Shown here: in pieces, positions 11,181 through 25,310 of the stretch
Layout: the number at the start of each line of letters is the position of its first letter
Numbering within the stretch: position 1 is the first letter of the stretch
Assembly: GCA_963920705.1 (NCBI GenBank)
Contig: OY987230.1
Span: 11,743,320-11,807,319, forward strand
Reading direction: 5' to 3'
DNA length: 64,000 nt
Origin: Odiellus spinosus
Taxonomy: Eukaryota > Arthropoda > Arachnida > Opiliones > Phalangiidae
The notes under the pieces: generated by a model
What the model saw: only the letters and a program-made list of their open reading frames with translations
Told to the model about the DNA's origin: nothing
The model's database searches: none
Program-made: the position numbers and the translations under genes

Positions 11181-14100
11181 TACTTTTATAGAAATTTTAC
11201 CAAACTTTAGAAATTATTTTAACACCAAAAACGTGTCTAAAAATGGTTTGAAAATTCTGGAATACGTTCCATTTTTAGCTCCAAGTCTCCCTTTAACTTC
11301 GAATGAAACATTTTCAGTCGTTGAATTTAAATTTAAAAGGCTTATAGATGTAGAATTAAACTATAGCTTAGATACAACATATTTCGCTTCATGTATCTTA
11401 GGAGATAAACCGCATCCTCAATATGAGATGATCTTTTCTCTTCCATAGTTCATTCCAGGCAGAACGTACAATACATATATAAAGCCATTCGTTCTTTACA
11501 ATCTGTAACATTTTACAATACCATATATTCTTAAGAAAGTCTCGTTATGTCTTTGCTGCTTACTCCTCTTGAAATCGAGTGTAGTCGGCTTTCCCGCGTT
11601 GATCGATAAGTTGAAAACGTGGTTGGTTCCATCTAACAGGGATTTAAGGAAACGCCGGATAAAGTAACTGTTGCCCCTTTAAAGAAATTACTTTTTCTTC
11701 GAGAGTTTCGCTCGTCAAAGAGAAGAAAAAAAAAAAAAAAGTTTCGTTAGATTTTTATCCCTCGAGTGAGCGAAGATGTTGATCCCTCTGACATCTTGGC
11801 GCTATTTTAGACCTTTTTTTTTTATTTTATTTTATTTTTCTCGAATTTCTTCAGGCGCTAGTTTTGCAATATGTTAGTGACACATTCTTTGAAACTCGAC
11901 CTTTGACCCCTAAGCCCGTGACGGGATGTAAACGCCAAAATTGTTATCTAAAAAATTGACATTTTGGAGCGCTCGCGCTATTAGATACGAGAGATATTTT
12001 GTTTGCATAGGTTAGACTCTATATTTGCAATTTTCTTCATTTCGAGTTACATTTTATCTTTAAAGAGGCGGTAAAACTTTACAGGGTTTATATAAATCTT
12101 AAAATATCAGGGTATTTGAATAAATTACCAAATATCAGGGAAACTCTTAGAAATTTGGCATAATTATTAAATTACTTCCATATAAAATTTATATAATTAA
12201 GAGCACTTGATCGTAAACTTTAATGACACTTAAGTCAGGTAAATTGGTTTTTATTAGAGTTTCTCAAAGCAATTAGCGCACCTGGAAATATCATGGAAAA
12301 TTGACTTGCAAAACTTTTTTAAAAATCAGGAAAATTGCTTTTCGAAATGATATGAACCCTACTATTTTAGTTGGTGTCTTAATGATATATTCTAACTCGT
12401 TAATGGTATTATAAGCATTAAGCATCTTCAGAACAATTATAGAACCGTTCTATTGAAAGTTCGGCTTTTAAGGGAAATCAAGACGAAATAGACTATGATA
12501 CTTAAGAAATTTGGCTACCTTCTAAAAAATATCGAACAAAAACAAAATAGTTTTCTAGCATTATAAATTGAGGATAAATAGTCATTGAAGATTTAAAATT
12601 CTTTAAAACTAAAAAAAAGTTGACTTTGCCTTTAAAATGAAACTGGGAAATACTTAAGTCACATTCCTAGCATAATTTAATAATCCGGAGTAATTTAAAT
12701 TCGCCGCGCTTATTTTTTTCACAAGAAACTCCCGCAAATATTTTTAGCAATTCCAAGTCGCGCGGTTACTGTTTAGCCTAATTTATTCACATTTTATTCT
12801 TCGATGCTTCCAAGATAAAACTAATCTTTCAGTCTTCACCCTCTACGTAGAGAAAAAAATGTGAACTTTATCCAAGGGAGTATGATATTGAGGGAGGCAT
12901 ATGAAAGGGAAGATTATAATAGGCCAAATTCTTGGATATATCTATGTAACACTGTCAACGCCTCGATCCAGCTATTTATGCTTTTTTTTTTATCTTTTTT
13001 TATCTTTGGTCTCCTATATCGTTTGTCATATCCAACACTATTTTTTTTCCTGTTGGTTGAATGTATTACTGCTTTTTGGTAAAATATGGATCCATTGTTG
13101 TCAGTCGTTAGACGAAGGAACATATTCAGAATAAATTTTAGTTTACATTTGGTACATCAAGCATGTTGATTTTCCTAAATGGCATTTTTTCAAACCAAAT
13201 CTTATAGTCAATCTTTGAACGCGCTGAAAAGTAAATTAATTTCGACTATAGTTTTAGTTTGTTACATCTTTATAATTCATTCTCGTAACTAAAAACTATT
13301 TTTAAATGCTATCTTGTACATGTTTAGAGTTAGGAAAGGAAATAATGTGTATTTGGGATTTACTTCAACAGTTAAGTTTAGTATTTTGTGCATTTGAGAC
13401 GACTTTAACTAACCAAATTTCGTTACAAATGCACCTACCGGGTTCGTGAAAAAGATATTGGATCAATGGCGGGATTTGTACATGTTTAAATTATTTTATT
13501 AGAATTTTCTGTCGGAGGAAAATTGCTCTTATTAACCCTGATTTTAAAAATAACATTTCCTTATAACTTTTCAAAAGGTAATTTAAAAAGTTATTTTCCA
13601 CATATTTAACATATTTTTACTACATTTTTCAATTGGGAAATTTTGTTCTTAACGCTGATTTTGAACTTAATAACAATTTTAATGAAGGTTTTTATTTAAT
13701 ATTAATTTCAAAATAATTTTCTTTCGCAATAATTTCAATTAAGCGTAATTAAGTCGTAAATATAATTTTTTCTGCCAAAACTTTTTATTTCCGACATAAT
13801 AATTTAACCTCTGACATTTTGATAATGTTACAATTAGTTAGGTTATTGTATGTGATTTATTTTTCTCGAAATACCAATTCCCAAAAATAGTTTTGTTCAT
13901 TAATGGCACGTTTACTTTAGTATCGGATCTTACTTGTGATGTTATCTTCAAAAGTTCATATATCCGTATTTTGTAATAAGACGTACCCTAAAAATAGGCC
14001 TCTAGGGAGTCGATCGAGCTATAGCCCGTCTTTAGAAATTACATTTAGAAGCTGCAGTGGGTAGCCTCCCGAATTTTCTCTACTCTTTTAATCTTCTTCC

Positions 14101-16347
14101 GAGATCTGTAAGTTGAAGATGAAAATGCTTAATTAGAGAAACTTGTTTGGAATGTTTCGCCCGAGCAAACGAGACGCCGAGTGCTGCCTCTCTCTCTCTC
14201 TCTCTTTTCTCTTAACTTCTCGCTTGAGTTGAATCACTCTTTTTTTCGCCTCCAAAAATAATTACTTTCTTTAGAGGGAAAATTTCATTTCGAATAAGGA
14301 TTAAAAAAATGTATGAAAATGCTAAAATTGGAAACAGGGAGCTAAGCCTTATACACGCATTCGAATTAAATGAAGGATAAAATTTAAAAAAACACTTAAT
14401 TTTAATCGTTTCTTTAAATGGATTCTGATAACAAGTTATTTCTAATCGATTTGGACTTCAAAAATATGCGGAAAAACCTTATCAAAAGTTATCAATTGAG
14501 TCCTTATGAAATAAATCTAAATAAATTAATTTCACAACGTTGATAATTAACTCCGAATTACCATGTCGAGTTTTGATCATTTTTAGGCATATTTTAACAG
14601 TGAAGATTGATTAAAAATAACTTGTCTACTATTATTTTAATTCTTCTCTTAATTATTAACTTATAATTTAATTTAATTACCATGTAAAAGTGTTACAATA
14701 AGTTTCCTCTTATTCAAGAGGAGTTGACACAGGCTACTTTCTTTTATATGTTGTTTAACATTGTGTGTCAATACGCCTCAATATTAATATTGCTCCAAAT
14801 TAAATCCTCTCGGATTTAACTTTAATTTCTGGTAATCTTCTGTAGCTGAAAGTTAATATAATTAACGAAACCTTGATCATAGAAATACGGTAATAGGCGT
14901 ACCATTCAAAAATAAAATTTGAGAGAGAGAAAAATGTAAATCGATTTTATTTTTCATCTTCCATTTAATAAAGTTTATGTATGGTATTATTAATAGCTTA
15001 AGAAACGTTGTGTTAAATTTGTTAAATATATATGCATTTAGAACTAAGAAAGGCGGACTAGGATAAGGGTGACTTTATTTCAGTAGTTCGGTTCTAGGTG
15101 GCAGCACCATTTTCCCGCCTTTGAAAATATATACAATTCCTTCGAACGAAAAATCGAAATTTGGCCCCAAAATAGTCAGGTCCAGTCTCCAGAAGCCAGG
15201 CAAGACTCCACGAACCATTTCTCTCTCTCTCTCTCACACTCAGTTGTAGTTTTTCCGACATAATATAACATTTGTATATGGGAAATGAGTGAATATATTT
15301 TATTGGATCGCAAGGCCCTCTTTTAATGATCGATATCGGCCTTCGAACATCAGTTATTGCTATTCGACCACTTTTGCAGTCACAGTCAGACACGTACAAT
15401 TTACAAATTTTGAATTCGTTTATTCTACATCGAGTTAGTAGCGGGTGCAAAGCTTGGTTATCTGTTCTCTATATTTATTTTAAATAAAAAGTTATTTACC
15501 AAGTTAGAAGTTAATCTAGAAATTATGGTGTTTTTATGAACTTGATAAGGATAAATTAAACACCACAAAAATAAACAGGTTTTGCTATTTAAAACTACAA
15601 TAATTGGAAGAATTTCATGAGTTAATGCATTAACCGAATCTCCAAACGTAAAGTACTAATGGTTAATTGCATTTTGTCGTTAATATTACTCAAATACTCC
15701 TGGTCCGATCACTTTCTTCCGATATTAAATTAATAGCGGTTTCGGGAAATAAAAAGCCAAAGTGAGATACGGACAACGTTGAAAATAAAGAACTTAGTCG
15801 AATTTAGGCTTAGTCGAGTTTAGGCTTAGTCACATCATCTCGTGTGTTTACTTCATATCTTTCACTTAAGCCCAAGACATTTTACTTCCTTCTTAAATAT
15901 AACTGGGTAGCCTAGTTTAGACACTTTTTCCAATTCGAGGTGAAATTTGTACTACAGATCGTAATTCAAGTTCTATCCACTTGATATAATTTACATGCAT
16001 TTTATCATCATCTGTCATTCTTATATATACGGTTCTATTAAGACGTCATGACAACAGTTTTAATAAAGTCGTAACTAAATCGTTTTAAAAATAATTGACA
16101 CAGAAGGTTTATCATGCCATGGTCCTTGAAAAATAAAATAATATAACTTAACAGACGTTATATCAAAATGTAAAGTGAAAATTCTCTCAAGGCTGTAAAA
16201 TCAGATTTATCGTTCAAAACACGTTGTCCCTCGCCCTAAAATTGTCATAACAGACGAGAGATAAGCGTCACACTTAAGAGCTCTACGATCACATTAGACA
16301 CCTAGAAACCGATTTATAAACTAGCACCAAGCAGGGTTTCTATAGAT
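11181..16347. other. Non-coding stretch, no gene recognised
   Basis: AT-rich DNA with a degenerate CAGGGAAA-type repeat (12083-12345), CT dinucleotide tracts (14188-14206 and about 15221-15236), a poly-A run near 11728 and a short direct repeat TTTAGGCTTAGTC at about 15804-15829. The open frames at 12861, 12901 and 15094 overlap each other or simple sequence and lack exon structure. Confidence 0.45.
12083..12345 (+). repeat. Dispersed CAGGGAAA-type repeat, fragment
   Basis: Contains ATATCAGGGAAACTCTTA, which matches the copy at 37905-37995 almost exactly, then CACCTGGAAATATCATGGAAAA and AAAAATCAGGAAAATTGC further on. It is an old, diverged member of the same family as 4057-4165. Confidence 0.5.
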
Positions 16348-16692
16348 CAGGGAAAAAGTCAGGTATAATTTGAAACGTGATTAAAAAATTCAAGGAATCC
16401 AAAAATCATGCTATAATTGTGTCACGAAATTTGGTATACTTATAAAGATTGCGAGGGGGCAGACACTTGCGAACTCAGGTGTACAAATTTTTGAACTAAG
16501 CTGAACTCTGAGTTCATAAGAGTTAGAACTCAATGCACTGTCAAAGCTGAACTCCGTGAACTCAGGTGTACAGCGATTTCAAGAGTGTCTGACCCCTCGA
16601 AAGATTGTTGGTACCAAATACTTTGTCATGGAAGATAGGGAAAGTTCTCAAAGACGGTCAGGGAAAACCTGGGAAAATCATGGAATTTTGAA
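16348..16692 (+). repeat. CAGGGAAA-type repeat split by a younger hAT-like MITE
   Basis: The left part (16348-16443) carries CAGGGAAAAAGTCAGG. The right part (16608-16692) carries GGTCAGGGAAAACCTGGGAA. The two are separated exactly by the MITE at 16452-16599 and its target duplication, so the order of insertion can be read. Confidence 0.55.
16444..16607. mobile_element. hAT-like MITE (148 bp) with 8-bp target duplication
   Basis: The element runs 16452-16599. Its termini are inverted: CGAGGGGGCAGACACTTG on the left and, read from the right end, CGAGGGGTCAGACACTCTT. The flanks are an exact 8-bp direct repeat, AAAGATTG (16444-16451 and 16600-16607), which is the hallmark of hAT-superfamily insertion. 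The interior repeats the words GAACTC and GAGTTCA. There is no coding capacity. A truncated relative lies at 52841-52962. Confidence 0.85.
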
Positions 16693-19383
16693 ATACCAAA
16701 TTTTATGACAATCATGATCAAGTGTCTCTACATTTAACCCCAAATTTTTACGATTTAGCTATTCTAAAACGATTTAAAATAATTTCACAATCTCTAATAC
16801 GAACGCGGCTCGTAATAAGGCAGAGAGAAAGTGTGAGAATAGGAAAATTTCCCATTGTTATTATAAAACCATCTTTCGGCCATTTTAAATCGCCTCGAGG
16901 GTCTATCGTCGTTGACTCTTTGAACAATGTATTTCCCGTCGTGGCCTTCGTGCGCGATGCAGATTCCAAAATTTGAAAATAAAAAAAAAAAAATAAAAAT
17001 AAAAAGAATGTTATCTCTACACCCCTTCCAACATTCCATCCCCATCACATTTAATTTTTTATATTGAACCATGTTTTGATAAGAGACTTTTTTCAATGAC
17101 TATACGAGACGGGGATGTTAAATACTTCTGTTCGAGATGAGTTTATAAAAAATTGAGGCTCATTGATATATAATGTTAAACGTCAACGCCTTTTAAATAA
17201 TTCTTATTTCCAAAAACGAAAGATGTTTTTAAAAGCTGCGTGAAAACAAAAATTATGCAGCTTTAATAATGAATTTTAATTAAGCCATAATTGTTTAAGT
17301 AATTTCACCCATATTACCTATCTAATTTAATTTAAATGACTACATAATTTCAACAAAGAATATATCATTCTAATTACTACTTAAATTCATTTAAATGTGC
17401 ACGTTTACCTCGACAATTATTAAGAATATATTTATATTGAGGGAACCAGTTTCAAATCGATCTTAATTACCTTTTTTTCTATTTCATAATCCCTTTAAAG
17501 GGGTAAAAACGGTTTTACTCAATCACAACCTGAAAAGGACCTAAATTCCCATAATAAAACCAGTTTTTAATGCTAATTTCGGTCGTTTTTAAGGCTGGAA
17601 TCAAAGTAAACCTTTTCCGCATAAAATTTTATATTTTGCTGCATAAACTATAATTGCTTACGGATGAGGTGAGAATTTGGTCTACTAGCTTAAATTTATT
17701 GAAAAAAATTCCCTTCATTGAATACTCTATGCACGAAAAAGGGTATTATACTTGAGGTTTAGGAATTTTTATTGTAAGTCGTATAAGGCTAATAAAAATG
17801 TTTGTCTTCCAGATTAGATCTAGTGTAGTTTAAGGCATGGGGGATGCAAATTTGGCAAATATACTCTATCATCGCTTAACGCGAAGGCTTTGCACTGGCT
17901 GTATTTAAGAAGGTGCGTGCTTTAGGGTTATAGGAATGTGTTTAGTATCTCGTAGAAATGTCCCTCGGGGCAGAGGTGGGGCCATCGTGATTCTAATAAA
18001 CGTATTTCTTTGCCGTCTCGCTTGTTGAGGCAATGAGGCTAGTAAAGGGGCTCTGTCACTTTTTCTTTTGGAATCTTTAAATATGTTTTTTTATTTGCAC
18101 CCTTGGAAAGACTAAAACCAAATTTTAGAGCTAGATTATGCTTTACGTTTGCAAAAACTTGATGGGAGCTTGACTTTGCTGAAATTTGGAACTGGTCCAT
18201 ATAGATATATTTTATCATGAGCACTTTTATCGCGACTTTGTAGGGCTTTTATCTTTCCATGATAAAATCCGTCTTTAGCAATATATAAGCCTTAATCTTT
18301 CCGGGGGTTGTACCGACTACTTTTTCCTTGTGAGTTTTATGCCTTGTTTATCAAAAGAAGTATATTATCGTATATACTTTTAATATTCAACAGAAGTTTG
18401 TTATCCAAGGAAAGTTAATGTGGATTGATACATAATATTAAACCTTTTAGAAGATAAAGTAGTTCGGCAAAATTCATGTTTAAAAAGGAATGTAAGACTT
18501 AATTATTTGCGAAAAGAAAGATGTTTGCGTATTTTTAATTTCAACGCGTTTCGAAAGAAAGTCTACGTATTTGTTATTTTCAAAAAGGATATATATTGCC
18601 TTTACATACGTAAAACTGTATTGGAAATGAATTATCTGGATTATACGAAGCGCAACCGGTTTCTTCAAACCGATGGCGCGAGTAAACAATCCTTTTTTTT
18701 CGTGAAAAAGTAAATCACGCCGTTTAGATTGGCGAAGAAAGAACCTTTTAACACGTTCTCTTCAGACTGCCTTAGAATTTTTAAAAGAAAGATGATGTTA
18801 TTTAAGAAAATCGTGGGTTGAAAATATCTTCGCCCAAAGCTTATCCCCAAGCGTGAAATTACTTGAAGATCTAGACTTTATGGCAATATATTATCTGCGA
18901 GTGAAAGTTTTCGGGGAGAGGTTTTAAAATATATAGGATTATAATCTGAGGTAAAGTTTTTTGCATATATTGGATTCTGGGAAATATTTCTTACTATACA
19001 CGTTCAAGGTTCATACAAACGTGAAAAATCGTAACTATTAAAATATTACATTGTTCACAAAACAGTGAAATTTTTATTTTATTTTGACGCGTTTAATCCT
19101 TTTATTAAAATTTTGAATTTAATACACTTTATTTGGGTCCCTCTTTCCTTGAAAACGATATTGTGAAATCGTTGCTAGGCTTATTTTGTATCGTCATCAT
19201 TTTTTTTTAAAGGATTATAGTCTGACCTGTTTTTTTTTCTAAGATTTGTAAATTTTAACACAATTTTAAGTAAAAACTGTAAAATAATATGACCTTTTTT
19301 AAAAGTTTTCGAGCTATATTTTTACTTAGAAGATGACGAGTTCTCGCGCTTAAAGAAAGGAGGCTAATGTATATAGAAGAGGT
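16693..19383. other. Non-coding stretch, no gene recognised
   Basis: AT-rich DNA. Poly-A-rich sequence lies at about 16980-17003. The overlapping open frames at 16722-17096 and 18480-18850 lie on both strands of the same DNA and show no splice or start support. Confidence 0.4.
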
Positions 19384-19620
19384 TTAAAAAATAAAAAAAG
19401 CTGGCTTCTTCCGGTGGATCGCGTTTCGCGCCAACTCATCCGGAAACAGTACTGACCGATAGGCTATTTCTGAAGCTTGGTCACGAGGGCGCGAAATAAA
19501 CGCGCGAGAGGCTAGATATGGAAGGTAGAGCGGCGGCAGTACGCGTGCCAATGTATAGGTGGTTTCATAACTAACCCACCACCCCCGCACTTTCTATTTT
19601 CCCGCCTTTTTCTAAAAGGT
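19384..19620. promoter_or_regulatory. CpG-rich block, candidate promoter or enhancer
   Basis: A CpG-dense island in AT-rich surroundings. It contains ETS-type CTTCCGG and ATCCGGAA, an E2F-like TTTCGCGCC (about 19423-19431), and GGCGCGAAATAAACGCGCG. The minus-strand open frame here has no identifiable domain. The block resembles a TATA-less promoter, but no adjacent exon was found, so the direction is unknown. Confidence 0.3.
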
Positions 19621-19689
19621 ACAGTCTAGTGCCATGGTAGTTTAAGAATTCATACCGAAATACGTCCAAAACTATGCGAATGTCGTAAT

Positions 19690-20217
19690 AAATATTTTAT
19701 AAATTTGCATATTTTCCGTAATTTATATTTTAGGAATTTGCATATTTTTCGTAATTTAGATTTTAGGAATTTGCATATTTTTGGTAATTTATATTTTAGA
19801 AATTTGCATATTTTCCGTAATTTATATTTTAGGAATTTGCATATTTTTCGTAATTTAGATTTTAGGAATTTGCATATTTTTGGTAATTTATATTTTAGAA
19901 ATTTGCATATTTTCCGTAATTTATATTTTAGGAATTTGCATATTTTTCGTAATTTAGATTTTAGGAATTTGCATATTTTTGGTAATTTATATTTTAGAAA
20001 TTTGCATATTTTCCGTAATTTATATTTTAGAAATTTGCATATTTTCCGTAAATTGTATTTTAGAAATTTGCTTATTTTCCGTTAATTATATTTTAGAAAT
20101 TACCATATTCTCCGTAATTTATATTTTAGAAATTACCATATTCTCCGTAAATTATATTATAGAAATTACCATATTCTACGTAATTTATATTTTAGAAATT
20201 TGCATATTTTCCTTAAT
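19690..20217. repeat. 33-bp minisatellite with 99-bp higher-order organisation
   Basis: About sixteen copies of a 33-bp unit (core ATTTGCATATTTTCCGTAA, then TTTATATTTTAGGAA). In 19705-20000 three variants alternate in fixed order: a CCGTAATTTAT form, a TCGTAATTTAGAT form and a TGGTAATTTAT form. This gives three rounds of a 99-bp higher-order unit. The distal copies (20040-20217) diverge, with TACCATATTCTCCG variants. Because 33 is a multiple of three, long chance reading frames run through it. Those 126-aa and 82-aa frames are products of periodicity, not genes. Confidence 0.9.
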
Positions 20218-23200
20218 GATCACATGAACATACGATAATTATGTTGTAATGTAAGGTTGAACAATTTCAAAAACTCAGAAACAACGTTTTGTTGAATTTG
20301 TAGACTTGTCCTTGAAGGTTAAGGTGGGGGTGGAAGACTGGTTTTAAAGTTTTGCCGCTTGGATGCTGCTGCTCGAGGAAAAATATAGTTTATCAACCTC
20401 CGTTTAAAAGCCAGTTTAGAGTAAAAACTTTTACCCAAACTTTTTTCTTTAAATTTTTTTTATATCCTTGGCGGCTTTCACTGGCAGCGCGTCTACCGGA
20501 AGAAATCGTTTTTTCAAAACTTCGATTTATTTTTTTCTTCTCAATCTTCCCACCCTCGCTTCTATATTTTGGCGGGGCTTCCCCGTCCAGTGAAATGGTT
20601 ATTTAATGGTAACATTGAAAAATTTAAGAACGTAAGTCGACCGGAGCCAGGTTTGGATATATTCGCACTTTTGAGTTGATGTTTACAATACTGTTAGAGC
20701 TACCACGCTTAGATACTAACGCCATATGGGAACAGTTAGGTTAGCTTTAGTAAAAAGTAAAGCCTTGTAGTAAACTGTGAATGATATATAAGAAGAAATC
20801 ACGGGCGAGAAATATTGTTGGATTGAAGTTTCCCCGTTAGTCCGTTACTCACAAATATTTGAACAAACCACGCAAGCATGGATAGATTTAGAAAATGGAT
20901 TGAATACTTTGCCTCCACGCTTAAATATGTATAACAGTAACGTGTTACTAACGAAATTGTTATGCAAGCTTTATACGCCTAGCCTGTTCGAATAAAATTA
21001 AAGATATGTATTTTTTATTCAAAATGGAGTCTTTAAACAAATATGGAGACTATGTTGCGGCTCACGAATATTTTAAGCAACAAAACGATGATAACACCGA
21101 TAAGTTGGGACATAAATAAGAAAGTGTAAGAATGCTCAATGAATATGTGGATACATACCTTAGGGAATTAACCCCAGGAGGAGAATGAAACGTTTTAGTC
21201 TTAAAAGTGTGAGAAAACCAGTCAAATTTTGGCTACCAGCTCTAGGCAAATGCTGTATCCACACGCTTTTCAAAAGTTTTTTGACTGTGGCGGGTAATTC
21301 ACCCTTTTTGAATTAAATACTTCAATTATTTTAGTTTTAAACAGTGAAGTTCGTTTATTTTTTCTAGCTTTAGTTTTTCTGTATCAAGTTTATAAAAACA
21401 CTTTGATTTTTGAATTAACTTCCCATTCAAAAACTTTTATTTTTAATTTCAAATGATACCAAAATTATAAAATAATTTTTCGTGTTTTTTTCTTTTTTCC
21501 ATTCAAAATTGAAATTTCACTCGAACTTTTAATGAATATTAATAAACAAGAAAGCTTTGAACGAACTCTTAGATGGGTATAGTACGAGAAAGGTGATTAA
21601 ACCAACGGTATACATCAACCTGTAAAAATATAATTGCTAATCATCTACCTATAAAGGTAGCGTGATTTTTAAACAAAGCACGACCTCAAACTTGATCTTT
21701 ATATTTATAAACTTATTCATACAGTCGCGCCGAGAAAGTTTTGTAGGAAGGTATAATTCTCCTAAGCGCGTCATTATCTTAGCCCCCTCGCTAAAAATAA
21801 TAGCGGGCGTCTTTGAAAAATGCTCTCGATCATGGCAACGCTCGCGCCTTAGCATTTCTATAGTTCAATTATCTTTTACACCATATAAAATGCGGGTTTC
21901 TCAAACCGGAACACCTTTTATTTACGGCCAAATTCAGAACTCGGGTTCTTCCGCCCCTTCTTTTCCACCGTAGAATCTTCTAAATTAAAGGGCTAGTGAA
22001 ATGAATGGTCTTTAATCGATTTACATCTACAAGTAAATTCTTTCGGCATCAAACTGTAGCTAGCTATTTATTACTGAAAATTGGCAATTTATATCAGTTG
22101 CTTCCCGAAGAAACCCTGTTATAATTGTGGTTATATCAACTATAGTAATTTATGGATGGCCTTTTCGAAACTTTGAGGTTTATAAACTCTGACTTAGAAT
22201 CTTATAGCGTACGTCAATTGCTTTTCTTTTCACCTTTGATATGATAACAAAAATAAATTGACTGGGCATTCCATTATACCTTTAATAAGAAGAGTCTTGG
22301 CGCGGAATTGACCTTTGCAATAATTTTAAGACTTGAAATATTTAAACGAATCCCAGCTAGAACTAACCAGTTAAAGAATTACTTTAGCGTGAATCTGGGT
22401 GGCGCTTTTCTCTAAATTTTCTCTCTCTCTCTTGCTCAAATTCCAATTTTAGGAATTATCTCGCAAGACTGCAATGGCGTCTTCGGTATGAACAATATAT
22501 AACCTTTTGTTATTGTTTAGAACCGTTAAATTGCCTTTTATAATCAAGGGAGAATGAAACGAAAGAATTAACAATAATTTTCGAGTTAGAGTCATATATC
22601 TAATAAATTTCGCAGCTTATAGTGGTGAAGAACGCTGCACACCTTTTCCAAACGATTAAAAGAGATTAAAGACAGCAGCTGAAAAATAAAACATTGGTTT
22701 TTAAAATAAATATTTACGTTAAAATATCACAATATAATTCTCAGTGTAACAATGTCTGTCTGTCGGTCGGGAAAGTTAATTTTTACACGCGACTTTGAAC
22801 AAATATTGCTTCAAAACCTTCGCCTATTGTTACTAATTCCTAAAAAGATTAACCACACAGCCATTGTTTGCGCTTTGAATAATTCCACGATATATTTCAG
22901 TTTTTACAACGTATATTACACAATAATTGTTTTTTTATTCCGCTACGTTTTATAAGTTTGTAAAAATTTGAGGTTTCTCATATATATTTATACGCAATCG
23001 TGAGCCATAAAATGATTTTTTACTTTCTCTTAGCTATCATACGTTATAGTTTAAATCTTTTGGTAAACTACTTAACCTACTTTGAGTTTCGAAACTATAA
23101 AGAACCAACCCTTGTTATTGTTTTTCTATATAACACGGGCCACGATCTAACTCTTACAATTTAAAGTGCCGTAATCATATGGATACAATATTGACCGTGG

Positions 23201-25173
23201 AGTGAAAAACCGATGGAGTCAGTTTCTTAGATAGCTTGGAAATTTATTTAAATTAAATTGGTTTTCTTAAAGGGATAATGAAAGCGAGAAACTGACTAAG
23301 ATGGTCATCGAATTCTGTAAATTAATTTAACTTAAATGTTTGTTAAATATCGTAAAAAGATTGTGCAAACTCTTTTAATTTAAAACCGCTCCTTTGCAAA
23401 AAAAAAAAAAAAAAAAAAAAAACGCGTTTTCAAAGAGTGTTTGAATCGAATACTTTTTCACGCAATGATAACGTCGCGTTTGTTACCTAAGTTACGTTCA
23501 CACTAGACTTTGAACACGATTTTAACCGTTTTGGAAAGGTCAAATCGTAAAAGTTTGAGGTCAACTCTAAAGATCAAGGGTTAAAATTTAAAATTACTAT
23601 CTTGAAAAGTTGATTTGAACATTCGAAACGATTTGAAAAGGTCCCAAAAGCTCTAGAGAATTATATATTATGATTATAACACTATTATAACTAAACAAAT
23701 GTTTACTATTGAATTCCCCCGAACTTTCATGAACACAGGCAAAACTTGGCTTCTACTCTTATAAATCTCAATACAATTCTTGTCCGTTTGTCCTGGTGAA
23801 ATCGGATGTAATATGATTATAATTAGAACCTTTTAAAATTCACGTTTCATCATCCCTTTTATCGGTTTTTACATTCATCGTGTACAAAATCAAGCTCCCA
23901 TCTATCTCTAAGAGACAAAACCATAGAGTTAAAATTTGAGCTTCAGTTTATACTTGCTGTAAACCCTGGGTTGAATATGTTTATTTGATATTTTTTTTTC
24001 TTTCGTTTTTTTGGATAGATTTTTCTACAGGGAATTTTTAGGGAAAGTAAACTACTTTTTTTTTTTCACGAGTAGTATAGAGAATGATTGAAGAACGTGA
24101 AAAAGTGGTTGAAGATTGCAAGGTCTTTAATGAAGCCCCTTGAAAATGGCTGTTCGTGATTGTGGGCGTTCACCCAATACCCTATATTGATCCTCCTATA
24201 GAAGGGCTTTCCCGCCATGTACTTGTTAAATTGGTTGGGCGTGTATAGCATATACTTTAGAAAGAACTGCATCTTCAGCGATGAGCAGCTGCTTCTTTTC
24301 ATTGTACCAACGGAACCAACTTAATGTAAGCTGGTTTCCAATCCCACCCTATCTCGCTTTACAGCGAGGTTTTACGCGAGAGTGAGTGGGCCAATGGGGC
24401 TCGCCCTTTAATTAGGAAAATACATAATGCAGATTAGCCTATAGTGTGTCAATGCTGCTCGTACATGTTTTTGAAGTTTAAATTGAATATGTAGTATTCA
24501 TTTCAATTAAAAATATTCCTCGATTTGGAAATTATTGAGCTATTGTAGATGGAATTAAAACTACAAATATTGTTTGAGAAATTTAAAATTTTTAATTAAG
24601 GTTTAAACCATTAATTAAAGTTGTTTAAATATATAATTCTTATATGGTTAATAAATTAAATATTAAAGATTACCGCAATCATTCAGGTATGACTAATTCA
24701 CGATTAAGTAAACTAGTTTTAAATTTAATGCACTTAATTTTGTTTAATTAGATCATATTACTCCTATGAGCTGAATTTACTCACTAAGAAGCTCACAGGA
24801 CACATTTTTTTTTCCCTATATCCTACAATGAAGACCTTAATTACCTTTCGTGCAAGGCTGATGGCAAAAACTACTTTTAATTCTAGTAGATTTAACACGT
24901 TGTATTCCTCTGCCTTAGTTTTCTATATTATAGTTTCCAAATAACTCTTGAAGCAAAGTCTTTAAGTGCTTATGGTCCTTTTTTTCTACTTCAATGTCTT
25001 CTAACACACGTTTTAACGTATATGTCAATGGGGCCCCTCGCTCTTTCGTAATTGTAGGTCTTCCGTTCTTTTATCCTCGCATCGTATGCGGGCGTAGTTC
25101 AGCGTATTGTTTCGTTCTTGAAAAGAGAGAGAGTCTAATTTTGGGAACTCTCATTACATTATATTCAACCCTC
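20218..25173. other. Non-coding stretch, no gene recognised
   Basis: AT-rich DNA with a moderately CpG-rich patch (21720-21980, including CATGGCAAC), a CT tract (about 22421-22432), AGGGAGAATGAAA-like MITE ends at about 22546-22560 and 23267-23284, and a poly-A run at about 23399-23422. The sequence ACGTTCACACTAGACTTTG near 23489 belongs to a dispersed repeat also seen at 44273 and 62629. Confidence 0.4.
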
Positions 25174-25279
25174 GGAGTAGGGGGAAAATGAGCGTACTGC
25201 CCCACTTGGGAGCCGATGGAGCCGATGGAGCCGGGAGCTCAAAATGGCGCCCATTTTTTTATTTTTATTTTTATTATTC

Positions 25280-25283
<4 letters not shown>

Positions 25284-25310
<27 letters not shown>

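Noticed and set aside
11119..11448. 109-aa frame beginning inside an inverted repeat
   Set aside because: Starts at TTG in the right arm of a MITE-like element, with no conserved motif.
19705..20227. 126-aa and 82-aa repetitive frames (HIFRNLYFRNL repeats)
   Set aside because: Products of a 33-bp minisatellite whose period is a multiple of three.
24290..24420. Possible tRNA or SINE from GGTTTCCAATCCCACC
   Set aside because: No A box at the right distance and no cloverleaf pairing.
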